DNA of 57,247 bases, taken from NCBI RefSeq assembly GCF_024637375.1, contig NZ_JAGXFK010000045.1, positions 1 through 57,247 of the forward strand. The letters run 5' to 3'. Every line of letters begins with the position of its first letter. Position 1 is the first letter of the stretch. The DNA comes from Sediminimonas sp. (GTDB lineage Bacteria; Pseudomonadota; Alphaproteobacteria; Rhodobacterales; Rhodobacteraceae). The notes below the pieces were generated by a model. The model was not told the origin of the DNA and made no database searches. It saw only the letters and a list, made by a program, of their open reading frames with translations. Shown here one piece after another: positions 45,103-53,979 of this stretch. Both the position numbers and the translations under genes were made by a program.

Positions 45103-47295
45103 ATGGCAGACGTCGCGCGCGCGCCCGTTTCGGCCTGCCCCGCCTGTTCGGCGGCGCCCGCCGCCGAGGCGCTGGCCGAACGGCGCGCCGCCGTGCGCGA
45201 CGCCCGCATTACCCTGTCGCTGCCCACCATCCATTGTTCGGCCTGCATCTCGAAGGTCGAGCGCGCGCTCAACGCGCATCCGGGGGTGCGCGACGCGCGG
45301 GTGAACCTGACGCTGAAGCGCGCGCAGGTCGATGCCGAGCCGCACGTCACGGCACAGGAGCTGATCGCGACGCTCGACGCCATCGGCTACGAGGCGCACG
45401 AGCTTGACCCCGGCACCATCGCCGCCACGCAGACCGACAAGGCCGGGCGCGATTTGCTGATGCGTCTGGCCGTGGCCGGTTTCGCGGCGATGAACGTGAT
45501 GCTGCTGTCGATCTCGGTCTGGTCGGGGGCCGAGGGGCCGACGCGCGATATGTTCCACTGGATTTCGGCGGCGATCACCCTGCCGACGATCGCCTTTTCC
45601 GGGCAGCCATTCTATCGCAGCGCCTGGGCGGCGCTGCGCCACGGGCAGCTCAACATGGATGTGCCGATCACGCTGGCGATCGTGCTGGCGGTGGTCACCT
45701 CGCTGTGGGAAACATCGCTGTCGGGGGAACACGCCTATTTCGACGCGGCGCTGGCGCTGACATTCTTCCTGCTGGCGGGGCGCTACCTGGATCACCGCAC
45801 GCGCGCCATCGCGCGTTCGGCGGCCGAGGAGCTGGCGGCGCTGGAGGTGCCGCGCGCCTTCGTCATCCGCGACGGGGACGAGGTGCAGGTGCCGGTCGCC
45901 GAACTGGCCGTGGGCGACATCGTGGCCGTCCGCCCCGGCGGCCGGATGCCGGTGGATGGCGAGATCGTCGAGGGCACGTCGGAACTCGACCGCTCGCTGC
46001 TGACCGGCGAAACCGTCCCGGTATTCGCCGGGCCGGGGCAGGCCATCAGCGCCGGCGAGGTCAACCTTACCGGCCCGTTGCGGGTGCGCGCCACCGCCGT
46101 GGGATCTGACACCTCGCTGCACCGCATGGCCGATCTGGTCGCGGTCGCGGAATCGGGGCGCTCGCGCTACACGTCGCTGGCCGACCGGGCGGCCAAGCTC
46201 TATGCGCCGGGGGTGCATATCCTTTCGGCGCTCAGCTTCGTGGGCTGGTTTCTCTATACGTGGGACGTTCGTACCGCGCTCAACATCGCGGCGGCGGTGC
46301 TGATCATCACCTGCCCCTGCGCGCTGGGCCTGGCCGTGCCGGCGGTGACCACGGCCGCGTCGGGGCGGTTGTTCAAGCGCGGCATGCTGATCAAGCATTC
46401 CACCGCGCTGGAGCGCCTTGCCGCCGTGGATACGGTGGTGCTCGACAAGACCGGCACCCTGACCGAGGGCACGCCCGAGCTGACCAACCTGGGCGACCAT
46501 GCGCGCACAGACCTGGAGGTGGCGCTGGCGCTGGCGGAGGCATCGTCGCACCCGCTGGCACGCGCCTTGACACAGGCGGTGCGCGAGGCCGGGATCGCTC
46601 CGGCGGAGGTGACCGGGGTGACCGAGATGCCCGGCTACGGCACCAGCGGGCGCTGGCAGGGGCGCGAGGTACGGCTGGGGCGCGCCTCGTGGGTGGGGGC
46701 GGCGCAGGGCGCGACGCAAACCGCGGCGTGGCTGTCGGTGGCTGGCGAGGCGCCGCGCGCCTTCACCTTCACCGACCGCCTGCGCCCCGGCGCCGAGGAG
46801 GCCGTGCAAGCCCTGACCGAGGCGGGCAAGCGGGTGATCCTGATTTCGGGCGACTCGAGCGCCGCAGTCGAGGCGCTGGCGCGCCGCCTGGGGATCGACC
46901 ACTGGCTGGCCGAGGCGCTGCCGGAAGACAAGCTCGCCAGGGTCGAACAACTGGCGCAGGAAGGGCGGTACGTTCTGATGGTGGGCGACGGGCTCAACGA
47001 TACGGCGGCGCTGGCGGCGGCGCATGTGTCGATCTCGCCCGCCTCGGCGCTGGATGCGGCGCGGGTGGCCTCGGATATTGTGCTGCTGGGGGGCGATCTG
47101 TCGCCGGTGGCGCAGGCGCTGGACACCGCGCGTTCGGCCATCCGGCGCATCCGCGAGAATTTCCGCATCGCGACGGTTTACAACATTGTCGCGGTGCCGC
47201 TGGCGGTGGCCGGGTTGGCGACGCCGCTGATCGCGGCCTTGGCCATGTCGGCGTCTTCGATTACGGTGTCGTTGAACGCCCTGCGTCTGAGGTAA
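45103..47295 (+). CDS. ccoI: Copper-exporting P-type ATPase of the cbb3 cluster (CcoI/CopA2)
   Basis: P1B ATPase that moves Cu+ to the periplasm for the cbb3 CuB site. 730 residues. N-terminal CPACSAAPA (CXXC), then an HMA domain with IHCSACISKVERALNAH near 45-61; eight membrane helices; the ion site TCPCALGLAVPAVTTAASGR near 404-423; DKTGTLTEGTPEL (phosphorylation Asp near 448); SSHPLARAL; and MVGDGLNDTAALAAAHVSIS near 626-645. Preceded by ccoH, followed by ccoS. Confidence 0.97.
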   Translation: MADVARAPVSACPACSAAPAAEALAERRAAVRDARITLSLPTIHCSACISKVERALNAHPGVRDARVNLTLKRAQVDAEPHVTAQELIATLDAIGYEAHELDPGTIAATQTDKAGRDLLMRLAVAGFAAMNVMLLSISVWSGAEGPTRDMFHWISAAITLPTIAFSGQPFYRSAWAALRHGQLNMDVPITLAIVLAVVTSLWETSLSGEHAYFDAALALTFFLLAGRYLDHRTRAIARSAAEELAALEVPRAFVIRDGDEVQVPVAELAVGDIVAVRPGGRMPVDGEIVEGTSELDRSLLTGETVPVFAGPGQAISAGEVNLTGPLRVRATAVGSDTSLHRMADLVAVAESGRSRYTSLADRAAKLYAPGVHILSALSFVGWFLYTWDVRTALNIAAAVLIITCPCALGLAVPAVTTAASGRLFKRGMLIKHSTALERLAAVDTVVLDKTGTLTEGTPELTNLGDHARTDLEVALALAEASSHPLARALTQAVREAGIAPAEVTGVTEMPGYGTSGRWQGREVRLGRASWVGAAQGATQTAAWLSVAGEAPRAFTFTDRLRPGAEEAVQALTEAGKRVILISGDSSAAVEALARRLGIDHWLAEALPEDKLARVEQLAQEGRYVLMVGDGLNDTAALAAAHVSISPASALDAARVASDIVLLGGDLSPVAQALDTARSAIRRIRENFRIATVYNIVAVPLAVAGLATPLIAALAMSASSITVSLNALRLR

Positions 47296-47301
47296 GCACC
47301 G

Positions 47302-47460
47302 ATGAACATCCTGGTCTACCTGATTCCGATATCCCTGCTGCTTGGGGGCGTGGGGCTTTTGGGGTTCATCTACACGATCAGGTCCAACCAGTACGACGAC
47401 CCCGAGGGCGACAGTCGGCGCATTCTGAGCGACGAGTGGGACGACCACCCCAAGCCGTGA
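47302..47460 (+). CDS. ccoS: cbb3 oxidase maturation protein CcoS
   Basis: Short membrane protein of 52 residues, six bases after ccoI. MNILVYLIPISLLLGGVGLL forms the helix, then GFIYTIRSNQYDDPEGDSRR with the QYDD(P/L)EGD motif typical of CcoS; the tail is acidic. CcoS is needed for cofactor insertion into the cbb3 oxidase. Closes ccoGHIS. Confidence 0.93.
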   Translation: MNILVYLIPISLLLGGVGLLGFIYTIRSNQYDDPEGDSRRILSDEWDDHPKP

Positions 47461-47780
47461 CGCCGCGCCACGCGAACCGGGGCTTGACTGCGGTTGTCAT
47501 CCTCGGGCCAGACCCGAGGATCCCCGTGCACGGGAGATCCCCGGTCAGGCCCGGGGATGACGGATCACCGCTCAGGTGGTGCGCATTTCTTGCGAGCCCG
47601 GGGTCCGCGTGCGTACAGGATGTTGCGTTCTATCACGTTCACCCGCCCCGCCCACATGTGGCCCGCGCGTGCGCCTGCACGCCCAACAGGCGGGCGCATG
47701 CCCTATGGTCGCAGTCTGGTGACTCCTCTATCCGGCGCAATGCCCTGTGGGGTGCGTTGCGCCAGTCGTTGCAAAGCGCC
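47461..47780. other. Gene-free region between convergent ccoS and the D,D-carboxypeptidase gene
   Basis: 320 bases with no credible gene. It contains the second REP-like cluster (47499-47558). A possible operon terminator for ccoGHIS is not obvious besides these palindromes. Confidence 0.65.
47499..47558. repeat. REP-like palindrome pair in opposite orientation
   Basis: Unit 3 (47499-47521) is ATCCTCGGG and CCCGAGGAT around five bases, preceded by GTC. Unit 4 (47537-47558) is ATCCCCGG and CCGGGGAT, preceded by GAG and followed by GAC. The flanks show the units face opposite ways. Between them CCCGTGCACGGG (47523-47534) is a perfect palindrome. Confidence 0.83.
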
Positions 47781-49226
47781 CTATCCCGGTGCCATCATGA
47801 AACAGGTGACCTTGCGGGCCTGAAGGCGGCGACAGGCCAGATCGGCCGAGTCGCGATCGAGCCCCATGAACATGGCGTCGAAGCCGCCGCCGCGTGGCAC
47901 CACCTTGCGCAACGTGCCTTCCAGCGTCGATATCTCGCGCAGCGCGGTTTTCAGCAGCACTTTCTGGGCTGTGTGGCGGGTGTCGAAGCGCCCCAGGTTG
48001 ATGCCCCAGTCGCGCCCGTCCGAAGTGCTGATCCGCGTGACTACCTCGCGCGCATCGGCATCGCTGTCTCCCTCGGAGGCCGACCCCTGCGCGCGCTCCG
48101 GCGTGGGTGGATCGGTGCGCACCGAGGCCACGGCAATGGCGTCGCCCGTATCGGGCGCCAACTCGTCGGGGCGCGGTCGGGGCGTGACCATGTCTGCCGG
48201 CGCCTGGGCGACGGCCACCTCGCTCAGCACGTCCTCTACGCCGTTCTTCACCGCGGCCACGACCGTGGCGGGGGGGCTGGCGATGGGACGCGCACGCGGC
48301 CTGAGGCTGCGCTGAATCGTGGTGACGAGGCGGATCGTCTTGCCGGCGCGGCGGCTGTCGGCGGTGTAGGGCGGTCTTCCGGGTTTGCGCAGCGCCACGC
48401 GCGTCGGCGCGCGGGAAAACCCCATGTCGAGCAGATCCGCCACGCGCGCGTTGCGCGTCGCGGTCGAACGCCCGCCGAACACCGTGGCGATGACCCGCTT
48501 GCCGCCGCGCTGGGCCGAGGCGACCAAGTTGAAGCCGGCGGCGCGGGTGTAGCCGGTCTTGATGCCGTCGGCGCCCCGGTAGCTGGACAACATCTGCCGG
48601 TTGGTATGGCGCACGCGGCGGATGCCGGCATCGGCCGTGATGCGCGAGAACAAGTTATAGTAATCGGGGTAGTCGTAGAGGATGTGGCGGCCCATGATCG
48701 TCATGTCGCGCGCGGTGGAAAGGTGGCCACTCTCGGTCAGCCCGTGCATGTTCTTGAACGTCGTGCGCGTCATCCCGAGCGCCTTGGCGGTGCGGTTCAT
48801 GCGGCGGGCGAAGGCGGCCTCGGTACCCTCGATCGCCTCGCCAAGCGCGGTGGCGGCGTCGTTGGCCGATTTCACCGCCGCCGCCCGGATCAGATAGCGC
48901 AGCTTGATCCGCTGGTTGGTGCGAAGGCCCAGCTTGCTAGGGGGTTCCGAGGCGGCATTGCGCGAGATGCGCACCATGTCGTCAAGGCCGATCTCGCCGT
49001 GTTCGACCGCTTCGAACACGATGTAGAGCGTCATCATCTTGGTCAGTGAGGCCGGGTGCAACCGCGTGTCGGCATTGCGCGAATGCAGCACCTCGCCGGT
49101 GCGCGCATCCATCACCATGGCCGCGTAAGGGGCACCCAAGGCGGCGCCGACGTTCACCAGCAGCAGCCATGCCGCGATGAGAATCATCAGCCCGTTGGAG
49201 GCCGGCTGCCTGCGCCGATCCGTCAC
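47781..49226 (-). CDS. D-alanyl-D-alanine carboxypeptidase with C-terminal SPOR-like domain
   Basis: PBP5/DacA-type serine peptidase that trims peptidoglycan stem peptides in the periplasm. About 481 residues. A signal peptide lies at 14-33 ([18 protein letters not shown]); active-site motifs are [15 protein letters not shown] (SXXK), VKSANDAAT (SXN) and [20 protein letters not shown] (KTG). A Pro/Ala-rich, charged linker (about 330-400) leads to a C-terminal region ([20 protein letters not shown]) that looks like a SPOR fold, which binds septal denuded glycans. GTG 49226 was chosen since AGAGG lies eight bases upstream; ATG 49304 would add 26 residues before a less typical signal. Convergent with ccoS, divergent from clpS. 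Confidence 0.9.
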   Translation of the reverse strand: MTDRRRQPASNGLMILIAAWLLLVNVGAALGAPYAAMVMDARTGEVLHSRNADTRLHPASLTKMMTLYIVFEAVEHGEIGLDDMVRISRNAASEPPSKLGLRTNQRIKLRYLIRAAAVKSANDAATALGEAIEGTEAAFARRMNRTAKALGMTRTTFKNMHGLTESGHLSTARDMTIMGRHILYDYPDYYNLFSRITADAGIRRVRHTNRQMLSSYRGADGIKTGYTRAAGFNLVASAQRGGKRVIATVFGGRSTATRNARVADLLDMGFSRAPTRVALRKPGRPPYTADSRRAGKTIRLVTTIQRSLRPRARPIASPPATVVAAVKNGVEDVLSEVAVAQAPADMVTPRPRPDELAPDTGDAIAVASVRTDPPTPERAQGSASEGDSDADAREVVTRISTSDGRDWGINLGRFDTRHTAQKVLLKTALREISTLEGTLRKVVPRGGGFDAMFMGLDRDSADLACRRLQARKVTCFMMAPG

Positions 49227-49513
49227 GATCTCTGCCTCTTCATGCCCTGCGGTGGCCGGTTTTCCGGTCTCGCCCGCTCTTGCCTGTTCGTATAAGGATA
49301 GCATATCAAGAGCGCGGCACAATGCACTCTTTTTATGAAGAAAATCGGCACTTCCGGGGGGCTTTGTCAACATCTTGGGGTGCGGGGAGTTGCGGCCCCA
49401 AGTTGCACGCCGCCGGTGCGGTGGCGCCGGGCCGCCCCTCTTTTCTCTGCCCCGTCACAGGTTATATAGAGGCGCAGAGGCGCTCAGACAAAAATGCATC
49501 GGGACACGCAGCC

Positions 49514-49864
49514 ATGACACTACGCTATGACAGGATGTCCGGCGGCGAGGGCGGCGGTGCCGGCAACGGCGACAGCGAGGTGGTACTGGAGACGCGCAGC
49601 AAGACCAAGCGCCCGCCGCTTTACAAGGTGCTGCTTCTCAATGACGACTACACCCCGATGGAATTCGTCGTGCATGTGTTGGAGCGGTTCTTCGGAATGA
49701 ACCATGCACAGGCCTTCGAGGTGATGCTGACGGTGCACAAGAAGGGGCTCGCCGTGGTCGGTGTGTTCAGCCACGAGATTGCCGAAACCAAGGTCACCCA
49801 GGTGATGGATTTCGCGCGCCGCCACCAGCATCCGCTGCAATGCACGATGGAGCGGGAAGAATAG
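49514..49864 (+). CDS. clpS: ATP-dependent Clp protease adapter ClpS
   Basis: Adapter that delivers N-degron substrates to ClpAP. Of 116 residues, the first 35 form the flexible N-terminal extension; the core begins [20 protein letters not shown] near 34-53 (substrate pocket Asn-Asp-Asp) and holds [20 protein letters not shown] near 75-94. Its stop overlaps the GTG of the next gene. Start: ATG 49514 or 49535. Confidence 0.95.
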   Translation: MTLRYDRMSGGEGGGAGNGDSEVVLETRSKTKRPPLYKVLLLNDDYTPMEFVVHVLERFFGMNHAQAFEVMLTVHKKGLAVVGVFSHEIAETKVTQVMDFARRHQHPLQCTMEREE

Positions 49865-50868
49865 TGAGCCGCTCGCGCCTGTCGCTGGCCTTGTCCGATG
49901 GCGGGCTGGCTTTGCCGGCCGGGGCGCCGGTTGCCGTCTTCGCGCCGCGCGCAGGGATGGACCTGACGGCCCTGCCGCGCGCGCATTGCGACCTGATTAC
50001 CGGGTTTCGCCCCGACGCCGACGCGCTGGAAGCCGCCGGTTGGACGACACGGCTGACGCCGCGCGCGGGGGTCGATTACGGCGCGGCGGTGGCGGTGTTG
50101 CCGCGCGCCAAGGCGCGTGCGCGGGCGCTCATCGCTCAGGCCGCCCGGGTTGTCCGGGGGGGTCTGCTGGTCATCGACGGGCAGAAAACCGACGGAATCG
50201 ATTCGATCCTGCGCGAGGTGCGCAAGCGGGGTCCGATCCTGGGCAGCTTTTCCAAGGCACATGGCAAGACGATCTGGCTGACCGCCGATGCCGACGTCTT
50301 TGCAGATTGGGCCAGCGCAGGCCCGGAACCGGTCGAGGGCGGCCATGTCACCGCACCGGGGGTTTTCTCTGCCGATGGGGTGGACCCGGCCTCGGCCCTG
50401 CTGGCGGATGCGCTGCCCGAACGGCTTGGCGCCCATGTGGTCGATGCCGGGGCGGGCTGGGGCTATCTTGCGCGAAGGATGCTGGTGCAGTGCAGCGGTG
50501 TCGAACGGCTGGATCTGGTCGAGGCCGATCACGACGCGCTGGAATGCGCGCGCCTCAACGTGCAAGACCCGCGCGCGGCCTTTCACTGGGCTGACGCCAC
50601 CCGCTGGCGCCCCGATACCGCTTGCGACGCGGTTGTGATGAACCCACCCTTTCATACCGGCCGCGCCGCCGATGCCGACCTGGGGCGCGCCTTTATCGCG
50701 GCCGCGGCAATGATGCTGGCCCCGCACGGGCAGCTGTGGATGGTGGCCAACCGGCATCTGCCTTACGAGGCGGCGCTGTCGGCCCGTTTCGCGCGCACGG
50801 CCGAATTGTCGGGCGACGCGCGCTTCAAGGTGCTTTGGGCGGCGCGCCCGTATCGCAAAGCGCGGTGA
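49864..50868 (+). CDS. Class I SAM-dependent methyltransferase, RsmC-like
   Basis: Product of 334 residues with the two-domain layout of RsmC/RlmG rRNA guanine-N2 methyltransferases: an N-terminal degenerate MTase-like half (about 15-165) and a catalytic C-terminal half with HVVDAGAGWGYLARRML near 195-211 (SAM motif I), DLVEADHDALECARLN near 220-235 and the N2-guanine motif VVMNPPFHTG near 258-267. The GTG start overlaps the clpS stop (TAGTG). The rRNA target (G1207 in E. coli) is a family inference. Confidence 0.9.
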   Translation: MSRSRLSLALSDGGLALPAGAPVAVFAPRAGMDLTALPRAHCDLITGFRPDADALEAAGWTTRLTPRAGVDYGAAVAVLPRAKARARALIAQAARVVRGGLLVIDGQKTDGIDSILREVRKRGPILGSFSKAHGKTIWLTADADVFADWASAGPEPVEGGHVTAPGVFSADGVDPASALLADALPERLGAHVVDAGAGWGYLARRMLVQCSGVERLDLVEADHDALECARLNVQDPRAAFHWADATRWRPDTACDAVVMNPPFHTGRAADADLGRAFIAAAAMMLAPHGQLWMVANRHLPYEAALSARFARTAELSGDARFKVLWAARPYRKAR

Positions 50869-50911
50869 ACTGGCCTATGCTGCGCGCTCGGGAATCAACG
50901 GAGCCTCACGC

Positions 50912-51712
50912 ATGTCCCTGACTATCTCCGGCAAGACCGCCATCGTCACCGGCGCCGCCAACGGCATCGGCCTGGCGATCGGGCGCCATTTCGTGGACAA
51001 GGGCGCCAACGTCGTGTTTGCCGACATGGACGAGACACGCCTCAAGGCGGAACTGGGCCCCAACGACGACAACCGCAATTTCCGCTGGTTTGCCGGCGAT
51101 TTGCGGCAGAAGCTGACCATTGCCAACCTGTTGTCGGCAACGATCGACGCCTTCGACAGCGTCGACGTGCTGGTCAACGCTTCGCGCCAGATGGTGGCGG
51201 GCGATCCGCTGAACCCGGAAAAGGACGCGGTCGAGATGCTTTTGCAGCAGAACCTGATGACCGCGCTGCGTTTGTCGCAGGCGGTGGCCAAGCGCATGAT
51301 CAAGCAGGGCAAGGGCCGCGATGGCGGCCCGACGGGCACCATCGTGAACCTGTCCTCGATCGCCGCGCGGCGGTCCAACCCCGAGTTGCTGGGCTATTCG
51401 GTGTCGACCGCGGCGCTGGAACAGATGACGCGCTCGCTGGCGGTGGCGCTGGCCGAGTACCGGATTCGGGTCAATGCGGTCGCGTTCGGGTCGGTAATGT
51501 CGGCCAGCCTCAAGGACGCGCTCAAGGACAATGCCGGGTTCCGCGGCGATATCGAGGAACACACGCCGCTGGGGCGCATCGCCTCGCCGCGCGAGTTGGC
51601 CGATACGGTGCAATTCCTGGCCAGTGACGGGTCGCGCTTCATGACCGGGCAGGTCTTGACGCTGGATGGCGGGCGCACCCTGCTGGACCCGGTCGGCGCG
51701 CCGGCGCACTGA
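50912..51712 (+). CDS. Short-chain dehydrogenase/reductase
   Basis: NAD(P)-dependent Rossmann enzyme of 266 residues. TGAANGIGLAIGRHFV near 12-27 is the dinucleotide site; VDVLVNASRQMVAG near 87-100 replaces the usual NNAG; the catalytic Ser is in IVNLSSIAARR near 147-157 and Tyr in LLGYSVSTAALEQM near 164-177. The YXXXK Lys is not visible: the Tyr is followed by SVST, where K would be expected at the fourth position. This missing Lys suggests an atypical or non-catalytic SDR. RFMTGQVLTLDGGRTLLD at the end is conserved. Between the RsmC-like gene and hemF. Confidence 0.86.
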   Translation: MSLTISGKTAIVTGAANGIGLAIGRHFVDKGANVVFADMDETRLKAELGPNDDNRNFRWFAGDLRQKLTIANLLSATIDAFDSVDVLVNASRQMVAGDPLNPEKDAVEMLLQQNLMTALRLSQAVAKRMIKQGKGRDGGPTGTIVNLSSIAARRSNPELLGYSVSTAALEQMTRSLAVALAEYRIRVNAVAFGSVMSASLKDALKDNAGFRGDIEEHTPLGRIASPRELADTVQFLASDGSRFMTGQVLTLDGGRTLLDPVGAPAH

Positions 51713-51759
51713 GGCGCGCGCACGCCTTGGCGGCGCGTACCCGGGGGGCGTTGCGCAGT

Positions 51760-51781
51760 GGATATTTCTTGCCAGAAGAAG
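51760..51781 (+). repeat. Structured repeat, copy C (tail only)
   Basis: GGATATTTCTTGCCAGAAGA and the next two bases match the tails of copies A and B (GGA.TA.TT...CCAGAAGAAGC), but the two hairpins are absent. It lies about 50 bases after the SDR stop on the same strand. Confidence 0.6.
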
Positions 51782-51879
51782 CAGCGGAGGTGTGCCGGCA
51801 TGAGCAGGGCTTGTCTACTGGCCGGGCGGCGCGCGGGTTGCTACAAGGAGCCGCCAGAAAGGCCACGAGGGAGACGAGA

Positions 51880-52776
51880 GTGACCGACGACACCAGCATG
51901 CTGAGCGAGAAGCAGGCCGCCGCCGCGTGGTTTCGCACCTTGCGCGACGAGATCATCGCCGCTTTCGAGGCGCTGGAGGACAGCCAGCGGAGCGGGCCCA
52001 CCGCCGATAGGCCCGCAGGGCGCTTCGAGGTCAGCGAGACGCGCCGCGCCTCGGAGGATGGCAGCGACGCGGGCGGCGGGTTGATGAGCGTGATGCGCGG
52101 CGGCCGCGTGTTCGAGAAGGTCGGCGTCAACGTGTCCGAGGTCTACGGCCGCCTGGGCGAAAAGGCGCAAGCGGCAATGGCCGCGCGCGGGGTGCCGGGC
52201 ATGGCCGACGACCCGCGCTTCTGGGCCAGCGGCATCAGCCTGGTGGCGCACATGCAAAACCCCCATTGCCCGGCGGTGCACATGAACACGCGCATGTTCT
52301 GGACCCCCGGCGCGTGGTGGTTCGGCGGCGGGTCGGACCTGAACCCGTGCATCGAGTACGCGGACGACACCGCGCATTTCCATGCCGTCCAGAAACAGCA
52401 TTGCGACCGCCACGACCCGGAATTCTACCCCCGGTTCAAGGCCTGGGCAGACGATTATTTCTACATCCCGCACCGTCACCGCGCGCGCGGGGTGGGGGGG
52501 ATTTTCCTGGACGATCACACCAGCGGTGACTGGCAGGCGGATTTCGCCTTCATCCAGGACGTGGGGCGCGCGTTCCTGCCCGCGTTCCTGCCCATCACCG
52601 AGGCGCGGCGCGACACGCCGTGGACCGATGCCGACCGCGACGCGCAACTGGTGCATCGCGGGCTCTATGCCGAATACAACCTCGTCTACGACCGGGGCAC
52701 CAAGTTCGGGTTGGAGACCGGCCACGACGCCAACGCGGTGCTGATGAGCCTGCCACCGCTGGCCAAGTGGGTTTAG
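51880..52776 (+). CDS. hemF: Oxygen-dependent coproporphyrinogen III oxidase
   Basis: Aerobic haem enzyme, converting coproporphyrinogen III to protoporphyrinogen IX. The 298-residue product shows GGGLMSVMRGGRVFEKVGVN near 64-83, HMQNPHCPAVHMNTRMFW near 121-138, WWFGGGSDLNPCIEYADDTA near 143-162, HRARGVGGIFLDDHTSGDWQ near 200-219 and a YAEYNLVYDRGTKFGLETG signature near 262-280. GTG 51880 follows GAGGGAG. It complements HemN, giving the cell both oxygen-dependent and oxygen-independent routes. Confidence 0.96.
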   Translation: MTDDTSMLSEKQAAAAWFRTLRDEIIAAFEALEDSQRSGPTADRPAGRFEVSETRRASEDGSDAGGGLMSVMRGGRVFEKVGVNVSEVYGRLGEKAQAAMAARGVPGMADDPRFWASGISLVAHMQNPHCPAVHMNTRMFWTPGAWWFGGGSDLNPCIEYADDTAHFHAVQKQHCDRHDPEFYPRFKAWADDYFYIPHRHRARGVGGIFLDDHTSGDWQADFAFIQDVGRAFLPAFLPITEARRDTPWTDADRDAQLVHRGLYAEYNLVYDRGTKFGLETGHDANAVLMSLPPLAKWV

Positions 52777-52851
52777 GGCGCACCGGGCCGCCCGCGAGAT
52801 GAACGTCCCGGGCTGCGAAACCGACGTTGCGGGCGCTTCGCGCCTTGCGTC

Positions 52852-53880
52852 TCAGGTGCGGATCGCGTCGATCATGCGTTGCACGTTGTCGGGGTCGGCA
52901 TCCGGGGTGATGCCATGGCCAAGGTTGAAGATGTGCGGCCCGCCGCGCAGCGTCTCGACGATGTGGCGGGTCTCGGCGATCATTGCATCGCCCCCGGTCA
53001 CCATGTGCGAGGACTTGAGGTTGCCCTGCACGCAGCCATCGGGTTGCAGGTGCTGCGCCACCCATTCGGGGCTGACGGTTTCATCGACGCCGACGCAGTC
53101 GGCGCCGGTGGCGCGGGCGTAGCCGATGTATTTCTCGCCTGCCTGGCGCGGAAAGGCGATCACCGGGATGCCCGGATGGCGGCGTTTGAGTTCGGTGATG
53201 ATGCGCGCGGCGGGGTCGCGGGCATATTTGTCGAAATCCTCGCCTTTCAGCGAGCCCGCCCAACTGTCGAACAGCTTGACCACTTCGGCGCCCGCCGTGA
53301 TCTGGGCCGAGAGGTATTCGATGGTGGCCTCGGTGATGCGCTCCAGCAGGGCCTCGAACAGCGCCCTGTTTTCATGCTTGAGCGCGTGCGCCGGCCCCTG
53401 GTCGGGGGTGCCGCGCCCGGCGATCATGTAGGTGGCCACCGTCCACGGCGCGCCGGCGAACCCGATCAGCGCCACGTCGCCCGGCAACGCCTGCGTCAGG
53501 TTGCGCACCGTCTGGTAGATCGGGGCAAGCGTTTCGTGGATGTCGGCGGCGGGCTTGAGCCGGTCGAGTTCGGCCGGCGTGGTGATCGTCGACAGCCGCG
53601 GCCCTTCGCCGGTGACGAACCACAGATCGGCACCAAGTGCCTGCGGTACCAGCAGGATATCGGCGAACAGGATCGCCGCGTCGAAGCCGTAGCGCCGGAT
53701 CGGTTGCAGCGAAACCTCGGTCGCCAGATCGCTGTTATAGCACAGCGACAGGAAATCGCCGGCCTGCGCGCGTGTGGCGCGGTATTCGGGCAGGTAACGC
53801 CCGGCCTGCCGCATCATCCAGATCGGCGGCACCTTGTGTGCCTCGCCCGCAAGCGCCCGCAAGATTTTCTTGTCTGCCAT
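52852..53880 (-). CDS. hemE: Uroporphyrinogen decarboxylase
   Basis: Removes four acetate carboxyls of uroporphyrinogen III. The 342-residue product has [17 protein letters not shown] near 18-34 (substrate-binding Arg pair), [18 protein letters not shown] near 68-85, [19 protein letters not shown] near 139-157 and FDSWAGSL near 205. A C-terminal [19 protein letters not shown] and [16 protein letters not shown] are conserved. Divergent from hemC (99-base gap). Confidence 0.97.
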   Translation of the reverse strand: MADKKILRALAGEAHKVPPIWMMRQAGRYLPEYRATRAQAGDFLSLCYNSDLATEVSLQPIRRYGFDAAILFADILLVPQALGADLWFVTGEGPRLSTITTPAELDRLKPAADIHETLAPIYQTVRNLTQALPGDVALIGFAGAPWTVATYMIAGRGTPDQGPAHALKHENRALFEALLERITEATIEYLSAQITAGAEVVKLFDSWAGSLKGEDFDKYARDPAARIITELKRRHPGIPVIAFPRQAGEKYIGYARATGADCVGVDETVSPEWVAQHLQPDGCVQGNLKSSHMVTGGDAMIAETRHIVETLRGGPHIFNLGHGITPDADPDNVQRMIDAIRT

Positions 53881-53979
53881 GATGTGTTCCTTTGCCTGGG
53901 CGTTTGGTCACCTCGCGGCGACAAGATGTCAAGCCCGGGGTGCTTGTCAGGGCAACCTGGCGCGACTACAGCTTCGGGC

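Noticed and set aside
44605-47448. 947-codon minus-strand open frame opposite ccoH, ccoI and ccoS
   Set aside because: Spans three certain genes in antisense and is Arg/Gly/His rich without any domain pattern.
46260-49049. 929-codon plus-strand frame across ccoI, the gap and the carboxypeptidase gene
   Set aside because: Crosses a gene-free region and two genes on opposite strands; includes REP palindromes in frame by chance.
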